From assembly GCA_000482145.1 (NCBI GenBank), contig AUXH01000568.1, positions 1 through 12,422 of the forward strand: a stretch of DNA of 12,422 nucleotides, written 5' to 3'. The first letter of the stretch is position 1, and every line of letters begins with the position of its first letter. This DNA is from Strigomonas culicis (taxonomy: Eukaryota > Euglenozoa > Kinetoplastea > Trypanosomatida > Trypanosomatidae). This document shows positions 1 to 7,388 of the stretch, piece after piece. Position numbers and translations under genes: made by a program. The notes beneath the pieces were generated by a model that saw only the letters and a program-made list of their open reading frames with translations, was not told where the DNA came from and did not search any database.

Positions 1-721
1 GGGCCGGGGTTGGCGGGGTGGCGCCCTTTCGCCAGGGCGGCCTGTTTTGGAAAAAAAAAGGGATTGGCTTTCGCCTGCGCATACCGGGGGGCGGCCGGGG
101 GCGTTTGGCGGGGCTCGGGGTCCGCACCCCCCGCTTTGTATCATTATGGATGGGCTACTTACTTTTCCACGTGCGGTGTGCTTTGTATTCGGCGGGGGTG
201 TCACGATGCTTCCCGTTGTTTTTTTTTGACACTGGTTTATTGTTGGAACAATTATTGTTGCTTTTTTTCAAAAAAAGAACCTTTTCAGTACATGTATTTT
301 TGGAAGCATCGAACCAATAATAATAACAATTATAGCTTAAATGATTCATAATAATAATACTGATAAAATCAATGATGGTATGAACAATAATAATGAGAAA
401 TGCAATCATTTGCTGTCGCTTTCACATTTTGTTACATTTTAATCAGCAATTCCTTTCCTGTAATTTTATTATCCCATTACTGTACTTGAGCGTTTTTTTT
501 TACATCTTTTTTTTTTCCACAATATTTCTTTCTGTTTTATGCTCTAACAGGTATGGAAACAATTGAAACGAATGAAATTGATAAAAGGGACATGAATCCA
601 GTATTTGCTACAGCAATAATAGTGATACAAGCGATACAAAGCAAAAAAGTGTAATAAGAGTATCAAAAAAGAACAGTTTACTTCTTCTTATTTCTTTTTT
701 TCCTTTTTTTCCTTTTACTTC

Positions 722-889
722 CATATATATGTATATATATATTAAAGTATTCAACCCTTCAATACGTTTTTTACTTGCTCCTTATCACTTGCGCAATAGT
801 GCAACTGCAGGTGTATATTTATGACGCGACAAATTAAATTACCCATTTAAGGAAGATGGCAAATACATATATGTATGTATATATTAAAG
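722..889. repeat. Pair of imperfect AT-rich direct repeats
   Basis: Two segments, about 722-745 and 865-889, share a CATATA-TGTAT-TATATTAAAG pattern. They differ by a few bases and are about 120 bases apart. The sequence is of low complexity, so the similarity may be chance slippage in TA-rich DNA rather than a functional element. Nothing links it to a known mobile element. Confidence 0.3.
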
Positions 890-1362
890 AGAAAAGGATC
901 CCAATCTCACTTTTATTATACAACGAAAACAAAATAATGTGCGCGGCTGATATTTTTTCGTGTCAGTGAAGAATCAATGTGTAACACATTAAATCAGACT
1001 TGCACGTGTTTCTCTGGCTCTTTAATATTTCGCTCAGCCACTTTTTTTATTCTTTGTATGGAGAATCACATCATTCACTTTTTTTTTTCTTGTTTACGCT
1101 AGTCCTCACTGCAACTGAATTAATATATTTGATTCATTCCATGTCCGTTTTTTTTATTTTTTTAGTCTTTTGGTTTTCCAATCGTGTGTATTCATCATTC
1201 CTTTGGGATAAACAGTTTACATATGATGATGTTATAAGTGATTTGTATTTATTGGAAACGAACAACAACAACAACAGCGAAACTATATTTAATCAATGAA
1301 GTAAAAAAAAGTTTTTGCTTTGTTTTCTTAGATTTTTTTTTGAATATGTCTCCTCTTTATAA

Positions 1363-1477
1363 TCTCTCTCTCTCTCTCTTGCCTCTTTCAATTTACTCAC
1401 AAACTCTTTCGTAGTAACTTTCTTTTTCTTCGCTTTTCCAAATCTCTTTCCCCCTTTTCTAACCACAACCTCTACAG
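1363..1477 (+). promoter_or_regulatory. Polypyrimidine tract and candidate spliced-leader acceptor of the amastin-like gene
   Basis: A TC dinucleotide run (1363-1379) is followed by pyrimidine-rich DNA up to about 1470. Candidate acceptor AGs are at 1413-1414 and 1476-1477. The second follows the stronger C/T tract and would leave a leader of only 8 bases before the ATG at 1486; the first gives about 71 bases. Which is used cannot be decided from sequence alone. The ATG is in a CCACCATGG context. Confidence 0.55.
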
Positions 1478-1485
1478 CATCCACC

Positions 1486-2112
1486 ATGGGCGTCTGCATT
1501 CGTGTTCTGGTTCTCAGCTTCCTCCTTGTCTTCACCGGCTGCGCCGTCTGCTCTTCACTCTTCCCGCAGTTCCGTGCCAAGTCCGGCGCAAATGGCGTTT
1601 ACATGCCTCTCTTCGCCTCTGCTGATACGGTGTACAGCGGAAACAACGTGAAAGTGGATTACTGGCACGTCACCGGTGACATGTCCGAGACGGTGATCGT
1701 CGCGCTGAGCAATGCCGGCCTGATTGTCAACGCGACCTACTTTCCCACGAAGCTCATCACCCCGACCAGGACCGTCTACGAGTCGTGCAGCACGCTGAAG
1801 ATTTACTTCCTCGCGAGCAGTGCCCTCGCCATCGCCGGTGCCACCTTCGGTGCCATCGCGGCGCTCATGGCCGCGGGTCATCTGTGCATCAGCGCAAACT
1901 GCTGCCTTGCCTGCACCATCCTCATCTTCTGCCTCGTCGCCTTTGCTTGCATGGCCGTCTCGCTGGCCCTCATGGTTGTTGTGTACATGAAGGACACGTG
2001 CGACGCGTTCCCCAAGTTCAAGAATACCGCCAATCTTGCGGAGGGCTTCGGACTTTCTGCCGCCGCTGCCGGTGGTTTCTTGATCACCATGTTCTTTGAG
2101 CTGTGTGCGTAG
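1486..2112 (+). CDS. Amastin-like four-span surface membrane protein
   Basis: The product has 208 residues and four hydrophobic segments: about 5-26, 104-131, 135-168 and 184-206. Between the first and second lies a loop of about 75 residues with one N-glycosylation sequon (N82-A-T). Amastins are trypanosomatid surface glycoproteins with this layout: an N-terminal span, one large outer loop, then three spans. The FPQFR motif just after span 1 and the glycine/alanine-rich last span preceded by GFGL also resemble amastins. The classical amastin signature of the outer loop (a Cys, a T-L-W-G-like core and a second Cys) is not visible; only a weak CSTL at 101-104 is seen, just before span 2. It may be a divergent amastin or another four-span family. 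Third codon positions look less GC-biased than in the genes to the right. The long AT-rich 3' spacer would suit the 3' UTR control known for amastins, but that is inference. Confidence 0.6.
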   Translation: MGVCIRVLVLSFLLVFTGCAVCSSLFPQFRAKSGANGVYMPLFASADTVYSGNNVKVDYWHVTGDMSETVIVALSNAGLIVNATYFPTKLITPTRTVYESCSTLKIYFLASSALAIAGATFGAIAALMAAGHLCISANCCLACTILIFCLVAFACMAVSLALMVVVYMKDTCDAFPKFKNTANLAEGFGLSAAAAGGFLITMFFELCA

Positions 2113-3084
2113 AGTAGATGAATTAAAAATAATAATAATAAAGGGAATAGTAATATCCACTCTAACAGACAAAGAGGGAAATTCAAAATAGAATAATCAG
2201 ATTAGCATTGCATCGATCAAGTTGATTTTTTTTCTCTCTTGCTTCTCTCTGTTTTATAACCTCCGTTTTTACTTTTTTTTTCAATAAATTGCTTTTTCTT
2301 TCATTGCGGCATATATGCACATGTATGTGTGTATTTGTCTTAAACATGCTCTCTGAGCAATGAGTGTTTTTTTTTTTTGATCGTTTTTTAGAAAGCTGTT
2401 TTTTTTTTCTCAGTTTTTCAATCGCCGTTTTTTTTCTGGTGTATCGGTAAATTCTGAATGTCTTTTTTCCGTACTGAAATGAATTATATTATCATTTCGC
2501 GAGTGTAGATTACTTTGGTGTAATGCGTGTGACAGAAAAAGGTATTCCTTGCAGTTCATTTTTTAAAGGTAAAGTTAAAAAAAAAAGAATGATAAAGGGA
2601 AAAAAAATGCAGATTCTTTTTTCAATTGCAAAAAAAAGTTCATACCTAAATAAAAAGGTAAATGAAGGCTGTACAAAACGAAGTGCTATATGCTCTTGGG
2701 TTTCTCGGTGTTTCGTTTATTTATTTGTTTTGTAATAGGGCTTCTACATGTGTTTTTTTTTTCATTTGTTATTGTTAGACTTTTATAGGGAAGAAAGAAA
2801 CCGATGGAACTCATTCCATTTCAGTAAAAAAAGAAAAGCAGTTTTCCCCTTTTCATTTTTTTTATATTTAAACTCGCAAAAAGTGCATTTTTCTTCCTTT
2901 TGTTAAAAAAGCTTTTCCTTTCTCTCATTATATACTGTTTTCTATACAATTCACTCTTTTTGTAACATGGAAAGATTTTAGCTTTTGTTTTTCATTCAAT
3001 TTCTCTTTTGTCCCACCGCTCTCTTTTCTTTCCTTCTTTTTGATTAGAAGAGTTATATATACTCTATACCCCTGTTTGTACACC
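2113..3084. other. Long AT-rich spacer between the amastin-like gene and RPA12
   Basis: This stretch of about 970 bases is rich in T runs of 8 to 11 and in A runs, with no credible gene. It begins with a run of AAT triplets just after the amastin-like stop codon. A 70-codon ATG frame (2523-2735) encodes a lysine-rich low-complexity peptide from A-runs and is rejected as coding. The segment must contain the 3' UTR and polyadenylation site of the amastin-like gene and the splice region of RPA12. It is much longer than most other spacers here. Confidence 0.6.
3013..3050 (+). promoter_or_regulatory. Polypyrimidine tract and splice acceptor for RPA12
   Basis: An almost uninterrupted C/T tract (about 3013-3041) is followed by AG at 3046-3047 and 3049-3050. 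This is a textbook arrangement for spliced-leader addition and would give a 5' leader of about 35-38 bases ahead of the ATG at 3085. It also argues against the in-frame TTG upstream of the tract's AG being a start. Confidence 0.6.
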
Positions 3085-3576
3085 ATGTCGCTCGGCGTCA
3101 CGAGCGAGAGCCCCCTGTGCTTGCTCTGTGGCCAGTACCTGCCCGTCATTGCTTCAGGGACGAGCCGGCCCAGCTGCACGTGCAGCCGCTGCGGCTTTTT
3201 GCATCCCGGATCACCGGCTGATCAGCGGAAGACGGCGGTGCCGGTGACCCATGACGCGTCGGCGGCGGCGCTCTTCACGGCCGCGGGCCTTGCCGACGTG
3301 CTGCAGCAGCTTCAGGCACAGCACCCCGCCTACCAGCGGCGGGCCGCCGCCACTGCACCGCACGCGCGCCACCGCCACCACCACCACGGGCAGCCAATTG
3401 GCGGCGTCGGTGTTGTGCAGCAGGACACGCGCGTGACAGAGAACGCCTTCTGCGAGAAGTGTGCCGTCATGCGGCCGTGTAAGAGCTACGCGCGGCAAAT
3501 TCGCAGTGCGGATGAGGGGCAGACCATCTTTTACCAGTGCACGGTGTGTCAGAGCGAGTGGCAGCAGAACTCTTAA
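3085..3576 (+). CDS. RPA12: DNA-directed RNA polymerase I subunit RPA12
   Basis: The product has 163 residues with two zinc ribbons. The N-terminal ribbon has C12-x2-C15 and C33-x2-C36. The C-terminal TFIIS-type ribbon has C123-x2-C126 and C152-x2-C155, and carries the RSADEGQT hairpin at 140-147 with its two acidic residues D143 and E144. This motif with a paired N-terminal ribbon is typical of RPA12, the Pol I subunit needed for RNA cleavage and termination in the nucleolus; RPB9 lacks the full acidic hairpin and RPC11 usually has a different residue series after it. In trypanosomes Pol I makes rRNA, and in African trypanosomes also some surface-coat mRNAs. The linker (about 50-118) is Ala-rich with a run of His at 98-101, and the protein is somewhat longer than the typical 120-130 residues. 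The start is the first ATG after the splice acceptor; the open frame extends upstream only to a TTG. Confidence 0.88.
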   Translation: MSLGVTSESPLCLLCGQYLPVIASGTSRPSCTCSRCGFLHPGSPADQRKTAVPVTHDASAAALFTAAGLADVLQQLQAQHPAYQRRAAATAPHARHRHHHHGQPIGGVGVVQQDTRVTENAFCEKCAVMRPCKSYARQIRSADEGQTIFYQCTVCQSEWQQNS

Positions 3577-3661
3577 TCCGGCGTCCATTTTTTTTGTTCC
3601 TTCTTTGCACTTGCTTCCTTCGATTAACTAACTAACTATCTTTACTTCTTGACACGTTATG

Positions 3662-3685
3662 GTTGTTGTTGTTGTTGTTGTTGTA

Positions 3686-3719
<34 letters not shown>
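3662..3719. repeat. Adjacent (GTT)n and (AAT)n microsatellites
   Basis: About seven GTT units (3662-3683) are followed almost directly by about eleven AAT/TAA units (about 3687-3719). Such triplet runs are common in AT-rich spacers and are likely to vary in length between strains. On the RNA they would form U/G- and A/U-rich stretches in the 3' UTR of RPA12 or in the discarded spacer. Confidence 0.8.
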
Positions 3720-3722
<3 letters not shown>

Positions 3723-3818
3723 AAGGAGAACCGTATGTTTTTGTGCGCTGTAGATGCACCCAGCACTGTTAGGATACATATATTGACACTGTTCATCCCA
3801 ATCCTTTGCTTACGTACC

Positions 3819-3842
3819 ATTTTTGCTTCTTCTTAGCTTTAG
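3819..3842 (+). promoter_or_regulatory. Splice acceptor region of the coiled-coil gene
   Basis: A pyrimidine-rich tract (about 3819-3834) ends in AG at 3835-3836, with a second AG at 3841-3842. The 5' leader would be about 60 bases and has no ATG before the start at 3900. Confidence 0.5.
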
Positions 3843-3899
3843 AAATACACGCATACCGTATAGACCGCGGTGATCGAGGGATCCCTGCCTGAGAAGCAC

Positions 3900-5861
3900 A
3901 TGACGAGCCGTGTGGATGCCTACAGCACGGCGGCCGTCGCAAGCAACAGCGTCGGCGCCGGCGGCCGCGGCCCCGGCTTCACCTCGTCCCTCTACTCGAA
4001 GCTGAACACGACCACCAACGCAGAGCACGGCCCCAACAGCAGCACCACGGCACCAGGGCCCGCCGGGCCGTCCCTCAGCGGCAGCGCGAGCGGCGCGGCG
4101 CAGACGCGGCGCGGCAACAACAGCAACACGAAGAGCCACTTCGCGGCGCCGGACCAGCTCGCGAACGACGCGGCCGTCGCGGCGCAGATCCTCCACATTG
4201 GGGACCTTGGCTTCCAGCCGGAGCTCGACTTCATCTACACGAACCGCGTCGTCGCGGTGCTCGAGAAGGCGATCGAGCGGCTGCGGCTGCTGCGGCTCCT
4301 CGACACAACGGCGCCGCTCGGGCGTGGCGGCGCGGCCGACGCGGCGGCGACCCACCACCCCTCCACTAGTAAGGCCCACACGGAGACGGCACCGCCGCAG
4401 ACCCAGCCGCCGTCGGACCTGCTGCTCTCGACCAAGCGCGCGGCCGCCACGTACGACGCACGCACGGCGAAGCTGGTGCCGGCCGTGACGGACGCGCTGC
4501 AGCAGGCGCTCGTCACCGGCGCGGCGCAGTCCCGCGCGCGCGGCCGCCGCACCGTCGCCCAGCTGCTGGACGCGCAGCGCGAGCTGGAGCAGGCGTACGG
4601 GAGGCTCCTGCGCGAGACGGCCTACCGCCGGCCGCCGGCGACGGAGCCGGCGGTGCCCGTGGGGCTGCCGGCGGCCTCGGCGGACGCCGCCGTGAAGGCG
4701 CGCGAGCTGGCCGACGTGGCCGCGCAGCTGCGGGAGGTGAACCGCCAGCTGTCGACGGAGCTGAAGGACAATCCAAACGACCTGGACAACTGGAACAAGG
4801 TGAACAACGAGCGCGACGACGTGGTGCAGCTGCTGCAGGGCGTCGTGGCGGAGCTCACGGCGGGCTACGGCGAATCCGTCGCGACCGGCAACAACAGCCG
4901 GGTCGTGACGGCGGCCGGCAGCACCATGAACGCGACGAACGCCCTGCGGCTCGGGTCGAGCCCGGCCGGCGGGCGGCTTGACACGACGCTCGGCGCCAAC
5001 ACGACCATGAACATGGACGCGACCTCCTCGCAGGCACCGAACATACGGCGCTTCGGCAGCACGGTGCAGGCGCGGCGCGCGACGCGCGGCACGCACGCCG
5101 CGCCGCGCATCCCGCTCCAGTCCTCCTACGCCCGCTTCGTGCAGACACTGCTGCAGGAGAAGGCGGCGCAGCAGTGGGCGGACGAGCTCGTGCGGCGCGA
5201 GAGCGAGCTGAACGTGAATGTGAAGCAGCTGCGCGCGGACCTGCTGCGGGAGGAGCACCTGCGCGAGTCGGAGGTGGCGGAGCGGCAGGCGCAGCTGGTG
5301 CAGCTGCAGGTCGAGCTGCGCACGCTGCAGCAGCGGCTCGCCGACCGCGAGGCGGATGTGCGGCAGCACGCGGCCGCGACGGCGGAGGGGCACCAGCGCC
5401 GCGCGCAGGAGCAGGACGACGTCATCCAGCGCGCGCAGCAGGCGGAGGAGGCCGCGCTGACCGCCGAGGCGCGCGCCCACGAGCTCTTCGCGCGGCACCT
5501 GCAGCAGCGCACGGCCGACTCCGAGGCCCTTGCGGCGGACTGGGCGCAGAAGAACGCGCACGACATACGCCGCGCGGAGCAGCTCAAGCTCGGCAGCGAG
5601 CAGGAGCGGCAGACGTGCGCGGACCGCCTCGCGGAGGTGCTGCAGGAGCGCGAGGCGCAGATCACGCGGCAGACAGAGCGCGACGCGCAGCAGAAGGAGA
5701 AGGAGGAGGCGGCCGCCGCCGCCGCCGCGCGGCGCGATCAGATGTACGCCGCCGCCTCGCTGCTTGAGGCCGCGGTCAAGGCCATGCTGACGCGCCACGC
5801 GATTCAGAAGGCCAGCAAGAAGCGCAAGCCCAAGGCAAAAGGGAAGAAGGCGGCAAAGTAG
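3900..5861 (+). CDS. Coiled-coil protein, possible dynein regulatory complex subunit (IQCG/IQCD, DRC9/DRC10 type)
   Basis: The product has 653 residues. An N-terminal Ser/Gly/Ala-rich region (1 to about 80) is followed by a helical block (about 105-135, containing VVAVLEKAIERL), another helical block (about 217-240), and a conserved-looking stretch (about 276-325) with the core LKDNPNDLDNWNKVNNER. A continuous charged coiled coil covers about 411-633. The last 30 residues are Lys-rich, preceded by AAVKAMLTRHAIQKASKK, which recalls a degenerate IQ calmodulin-binding helix but lacks a clear IQxxxRG. A helical N-half, the NP...N..K...ER block, a long coiled coil and a basic IQ-type tail are the layout I associate with axonemal DRC9/DRC10. 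That assignment rests on pattern memory, not alignment, and any flagellar or cytoskeletal coiled-coil protein remains possible. The open frame begins further upstream at a GTG; 3900 is the first ATG after the splice acceptor. Codon use is extremely GC-biased, which produces long antisense open frames. Confidence 0.72.
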   Translation: MTSRVDAYSTAAVASNSVGAGGRGPGFTSSLYSKLNTTTNAEHGPNSSTTAPGPAGPSLSGSASGAAQTRRGNNSNTKSHFAAPDQLANDAAVAAQILHIGDLGFQPELDFIYTNRVVAVLEKAIERLRLLRLLDTTAPLGRGGAADAAATHHPSTSKAHTETAPPQTQPPSDLLLSTKRAAATYDARTAKLVPAVTDALQQALVTGAAQSRARGRRTVAQLLDAQRELEQAYGRLLRETAYRRPPATEPAVPVGLPAASADAAVKARELADVAAQLREVNRQLSTELKDNPNDLDNWNKVNNERDDVVQLLQGVVAELTAGYGESVATGNNSRVVTAAGSTMNATNALRLGSSPAGGRLDTTLGANTTMNMDATSSQAPNIRRFGSTVQARRATRGTHAAPRIPLQSSYARFVQTLLQEKAAQQWADELVRRESELNVNVKQLRADLLREEHLRESEVAERQAQLVQLQVELRTLQQRLADREADVRQHAAATAEGHQRRAQEQDDVIQRAQQAEEAALTAEARAHELFARHLQQRTADSEALAADWAQKNAHDIRRAEQLKLGSEQERQTCADRLAEVLQEREAQITRQTERDAQQKEKEEAAAAAAARRDQMYAAASLLEAAVKAMLTRHAIQKASKKRKPKAKGKKAAK

Positions 5862-6134
5862 ATGTACATAATAGCTTTCTGCACTTTGCGTATCCCTCTC
5901 TATCCCTCTTAAGAAGAGAAAAAAAAAAGAAAACTGTATATACTTCTCTATCCCTGTACATATACATATACGAAAAAAGAAAAGAAACCGACACCAACAA
6001 GAATACCATTGTAGTGAGCACAACCTCTTCTTCTTTTTTTTTGTTGTTGTTTTGCGAAGACAGAATTCAACGCACGTATTCACTTGACGTTTTCTTTTCC
6101 TCCCTTTCTCTTCCCAAAGTCCACTATCGGCACA
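5862..6134. other. Short spacer before the acidic nuclear-looking protein
   Basis: AT-rich sequence with A-runs near 5919-5930, a TACATATACATATAC segment near 5956-5971 and a T9/TTG cluster near 6031-6052. No gene is seen. It contains the 3' UTR of the coiled-coil gene and the splice region of the next gene. Confidence 0.55.
6089..6119 (+). promoter_or_regulatory. Polypyrimidine tract and acceptor AG
   Basis: A dense C/T tract (about 6089-6115) leads to CAAAG with AG at 6118-6119. The resulting 5' leader would be about 15 bases before the ATG at 6135. An alternative AG follows the T-rich tract near 6058-6059 and would give about 75 bases. Confidence 0.6.
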
Positions 6135-6983
6135 ATGAAAAAAAAGTCCTCCGATGCGGTCATGAAGCGCAGCCGCACTGCTTCCACCACGTCCGCACCG
6201 CGCGCCAAAAAATCGGAGCAGGCGCCAGCGGTGAAGAAAAAGCGGCACGTGGCGCCGGAGGCGTCGCGAGAGCTGGAGGAGGTGGCGCGATGGGTGCTCG
6301 GCAGTCGCGCCGTCCGCGCGGAGGCGACGAAGAAGACAAAGAAAACCGCCAGTGCGTCTCCCGCCTTCTTCATCCCCCTCGAGAAGGACCCCGCCAAGCG
6401 GCCCCAGGCGCCGACGGCCGCGGCGGCGGAGGGGAAGAAGCACCGTACAAAGGCGAAGGAGGCCACCGGCGAAGAGGCGTACGACCGGGAGATGGCGCTG
6501 GCCGTGGTGCAGCAGGCCTCGAGCTTCTTCGCGCGGCTGCAGCCGCATGAGGTGCAGCACCTCATGCGGCTGCGCAACACGGCGCAGGGCGTCGCGGACA
6601 GCGAGCCGGGGGCGGCCCCCGCCGCCGCCGATGCGAAGCGGCGGAAGCGCCGCGACGAGAAGGCAGAGGAGGGGGCGGACGCGGAGAGGGTGGCTGCGCC
6701 GCCGCTGCCGGTCGTGCTGCGCCGCGCGCCAGACAAGCGTGGCGGTCCGCCACTGCCGCCCGCGTCGGAGGAAGACGAGGAGGAGGACCGGCCGAGCAGC
6801 CACAGCAGCAGCGAGCCCTCGTGGGTGCTGGAGAGCGACGACGAGGAGGAGGCGGAGGAGGCGACCGCGGAGGATGAGGCAGATGAAGAGGAGGAGGAGG
6901 GGTCGGAGGTGGAAGCGCAGCTGTCCAAGGGAGCCCCCAAAGGCGGCATCTTCAAGGGCAACGACGATATGTGGGATGACTGA
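6135..6983 (+). CDS. Hypothetical protein, basic N-terminus and acidic C-terminus, probably nuclear
   Basis: I do not recognise a family. The product has 282 residues. The first 40 are Lys/Arg-rich with several nuclear-localisation-like clusters (KKK at 2-4, KKKR at 34-37). A second basic cluster KRRKRR lies at 168-173. A predicted helical segment at about 113-152 (YDREMALAVVQQASSFFARL, then HEVQHLMRLRN) is the only part that looks like a folded domain or docking helix. Residues about 211-262 are dominated by Glu and Asp with a Ser cluster (SSHSSSEPSW at 221-230), plausible casein-kinase-2 sites. The end is GGIFKGNDDMWDD. Basic NLS plus acidic tail is seen in nucleolar proteins and histone chaperones, so a nuclear or nucleolar role is a reasonable but weak inference. 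The start is the first ATG after the splice acceptor; the frame upstream reaches only a TTG. Confidence 0.75.
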   Translation: MKKKSSDAVMKRSRTASTTSAPRAKKSEQAPAVKKKRHVAPEASRELEEVARWVLGSRAVRAEATKKTKKTASASPAFFIPLEKDPAKRPQAPTAAAAEGKKHRTKAKEATGEEAYDREMALAVVQQASSFFARLQPHEVQHLMRLRNTAQGVADSEPGAAPAAADAKRRKRRDEKAEEGADAERVAAPPLPVVLRRAPDKRGGPPLPPASEEDEEEDRPSSHSSSEPSWVLESDDEEEAEEATAEDEADEEEEEGSEVEAQLSKGAPKGGIFKGNDDMWDD

Positions 6984-7388
6984 GCGCGACGCTTCAAGTA
7001 TGAGAATGTCTCACTCCTTTTTTTTTCTTTCCTTCCTGTTGTCATGTGAACTGTACTATATTAATAACACCTATAAGTGCAAATGTGGCAATGGCCATGC
7101 AAGGATGGTTCCCGTTGAGCTTCACCTCAGTGGATATACAGATGGTGTTTATTTCCTGCTAAACCATGCGAGTGAATAGATCCATGTATTTCTCTTCCTC
7201 TTTGTTTATTATTATCACAATGCGTTTTTTTTTTCGTTCATATAGTTTCATTGCTTCACAACGATCTATTCACAACAACAACAACTGATATACATTCGTG
7301 ATTGTCGTTGTCTTTTATACTCATCTCTATCATCATAACCTTTCATACCGAAAAAAACAACAACACCAACACCATCCACCCCCACATC
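6984..7388. other. Spacer between the acidic protein and the MDR reductase
   Basis: About 400 bases. The left half includes a stretch of balanced base composition (about 7070-7180) and a 59-codon ATG frame at 7000-7179 that is reported as a finding, not as a gene. The right half contains T and C/T runs (7225-7235), an acceptor AG and the CAA-rich leader of the next gene. Confidence 0.55.
7225..7245 (+). promoter_or_regulatory. Splice acceptor of the MDR reductase gene
   Basis: A T-rich tract (7225-7235) is followed by TATAG with AG at 7244-7245. From there to the ATG at 7389 I find no other AG and no upstream ATG, so this AG is the nearest possible acceptor and the leader would be about 143 bases. 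The leader has CAACAACAACAAC (near 7271-7284) and AACAACAACACCAACACC (near 7357-7374) segments. Confidence 0.65.

Larger units (their letters stand above)
1..1485. other. Left-end spacer without a convincing gene
   Basis: No reading frame here looks coding. Positions 1 to about 230 are G-rich and unlike the rest of the spacer; this could be the 3' end or 3' UTR of a gene to the left, but no frame shows a recognisable protein. From about 230 the sequence is AT-rich with many T runs, TAA/ATA triplets and TATATA stretches. A frame at 1000-1299 would start at TTG and encodes mainly Phe, Leu, Tyr and Asn from T runs and AAC repeats, so it is treated as non-coding. The last roughly 120 bases are pyrimidine-rich and belong to the splice region of the next gene. 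Confidence 0.6.
3577..3899. other. Spacer with microsatellites between RPA12 and the coiled-coil gene
   Basis: No gene is seen. The stretch holds the 3' UTR of RPA12, a TAACTAACTAAC run near 3625-3637, a TTG/AAT microsatellite block, and the splice region of the next gene. Confidence 0.6.

Noticed and set aside
22..39. A 6-bp GC stem with a 6-base loop (CGCCCT/AGGGCG)
   Set aside because: Short and within a G-rich block where such stems arise by chance; no link to a known RNA.
261..277. A perfect small palindrome, C-T7-C-A7-G, resembling a hairpin terminator
   Set aside because: T and A runs are everywhere in these spacers, the single-base loop is not favourable, and bacterial-style terminators are not expected in a trypanosomatid.
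1000..1299. A 99-codon frame with many hydrophobic residues, like a small membrane protein
   Set aside because: It starts at TTG, its hydrophobicity comes from T runs, it ends in an AAC repeat, and its composition is far from that of the real genes.
2523..2735. A 70-codon ATG frame rich in lysine
   Set aside because: Made from A-runs in AT-rich spacer; no domain and no GC-biased codon use.
3810..6803. A 997-codon open frame on the minus strand across two genes and the spacer between them
   Set aside because: It mirrors the very GC-biased + strand genes and encodes Arg/Leu-rich sequence; over the spacer it turns into Phe/Lys low-complexity sequence. The + strand frames have conserved-looking domains, splice acceptors and ATG starts.
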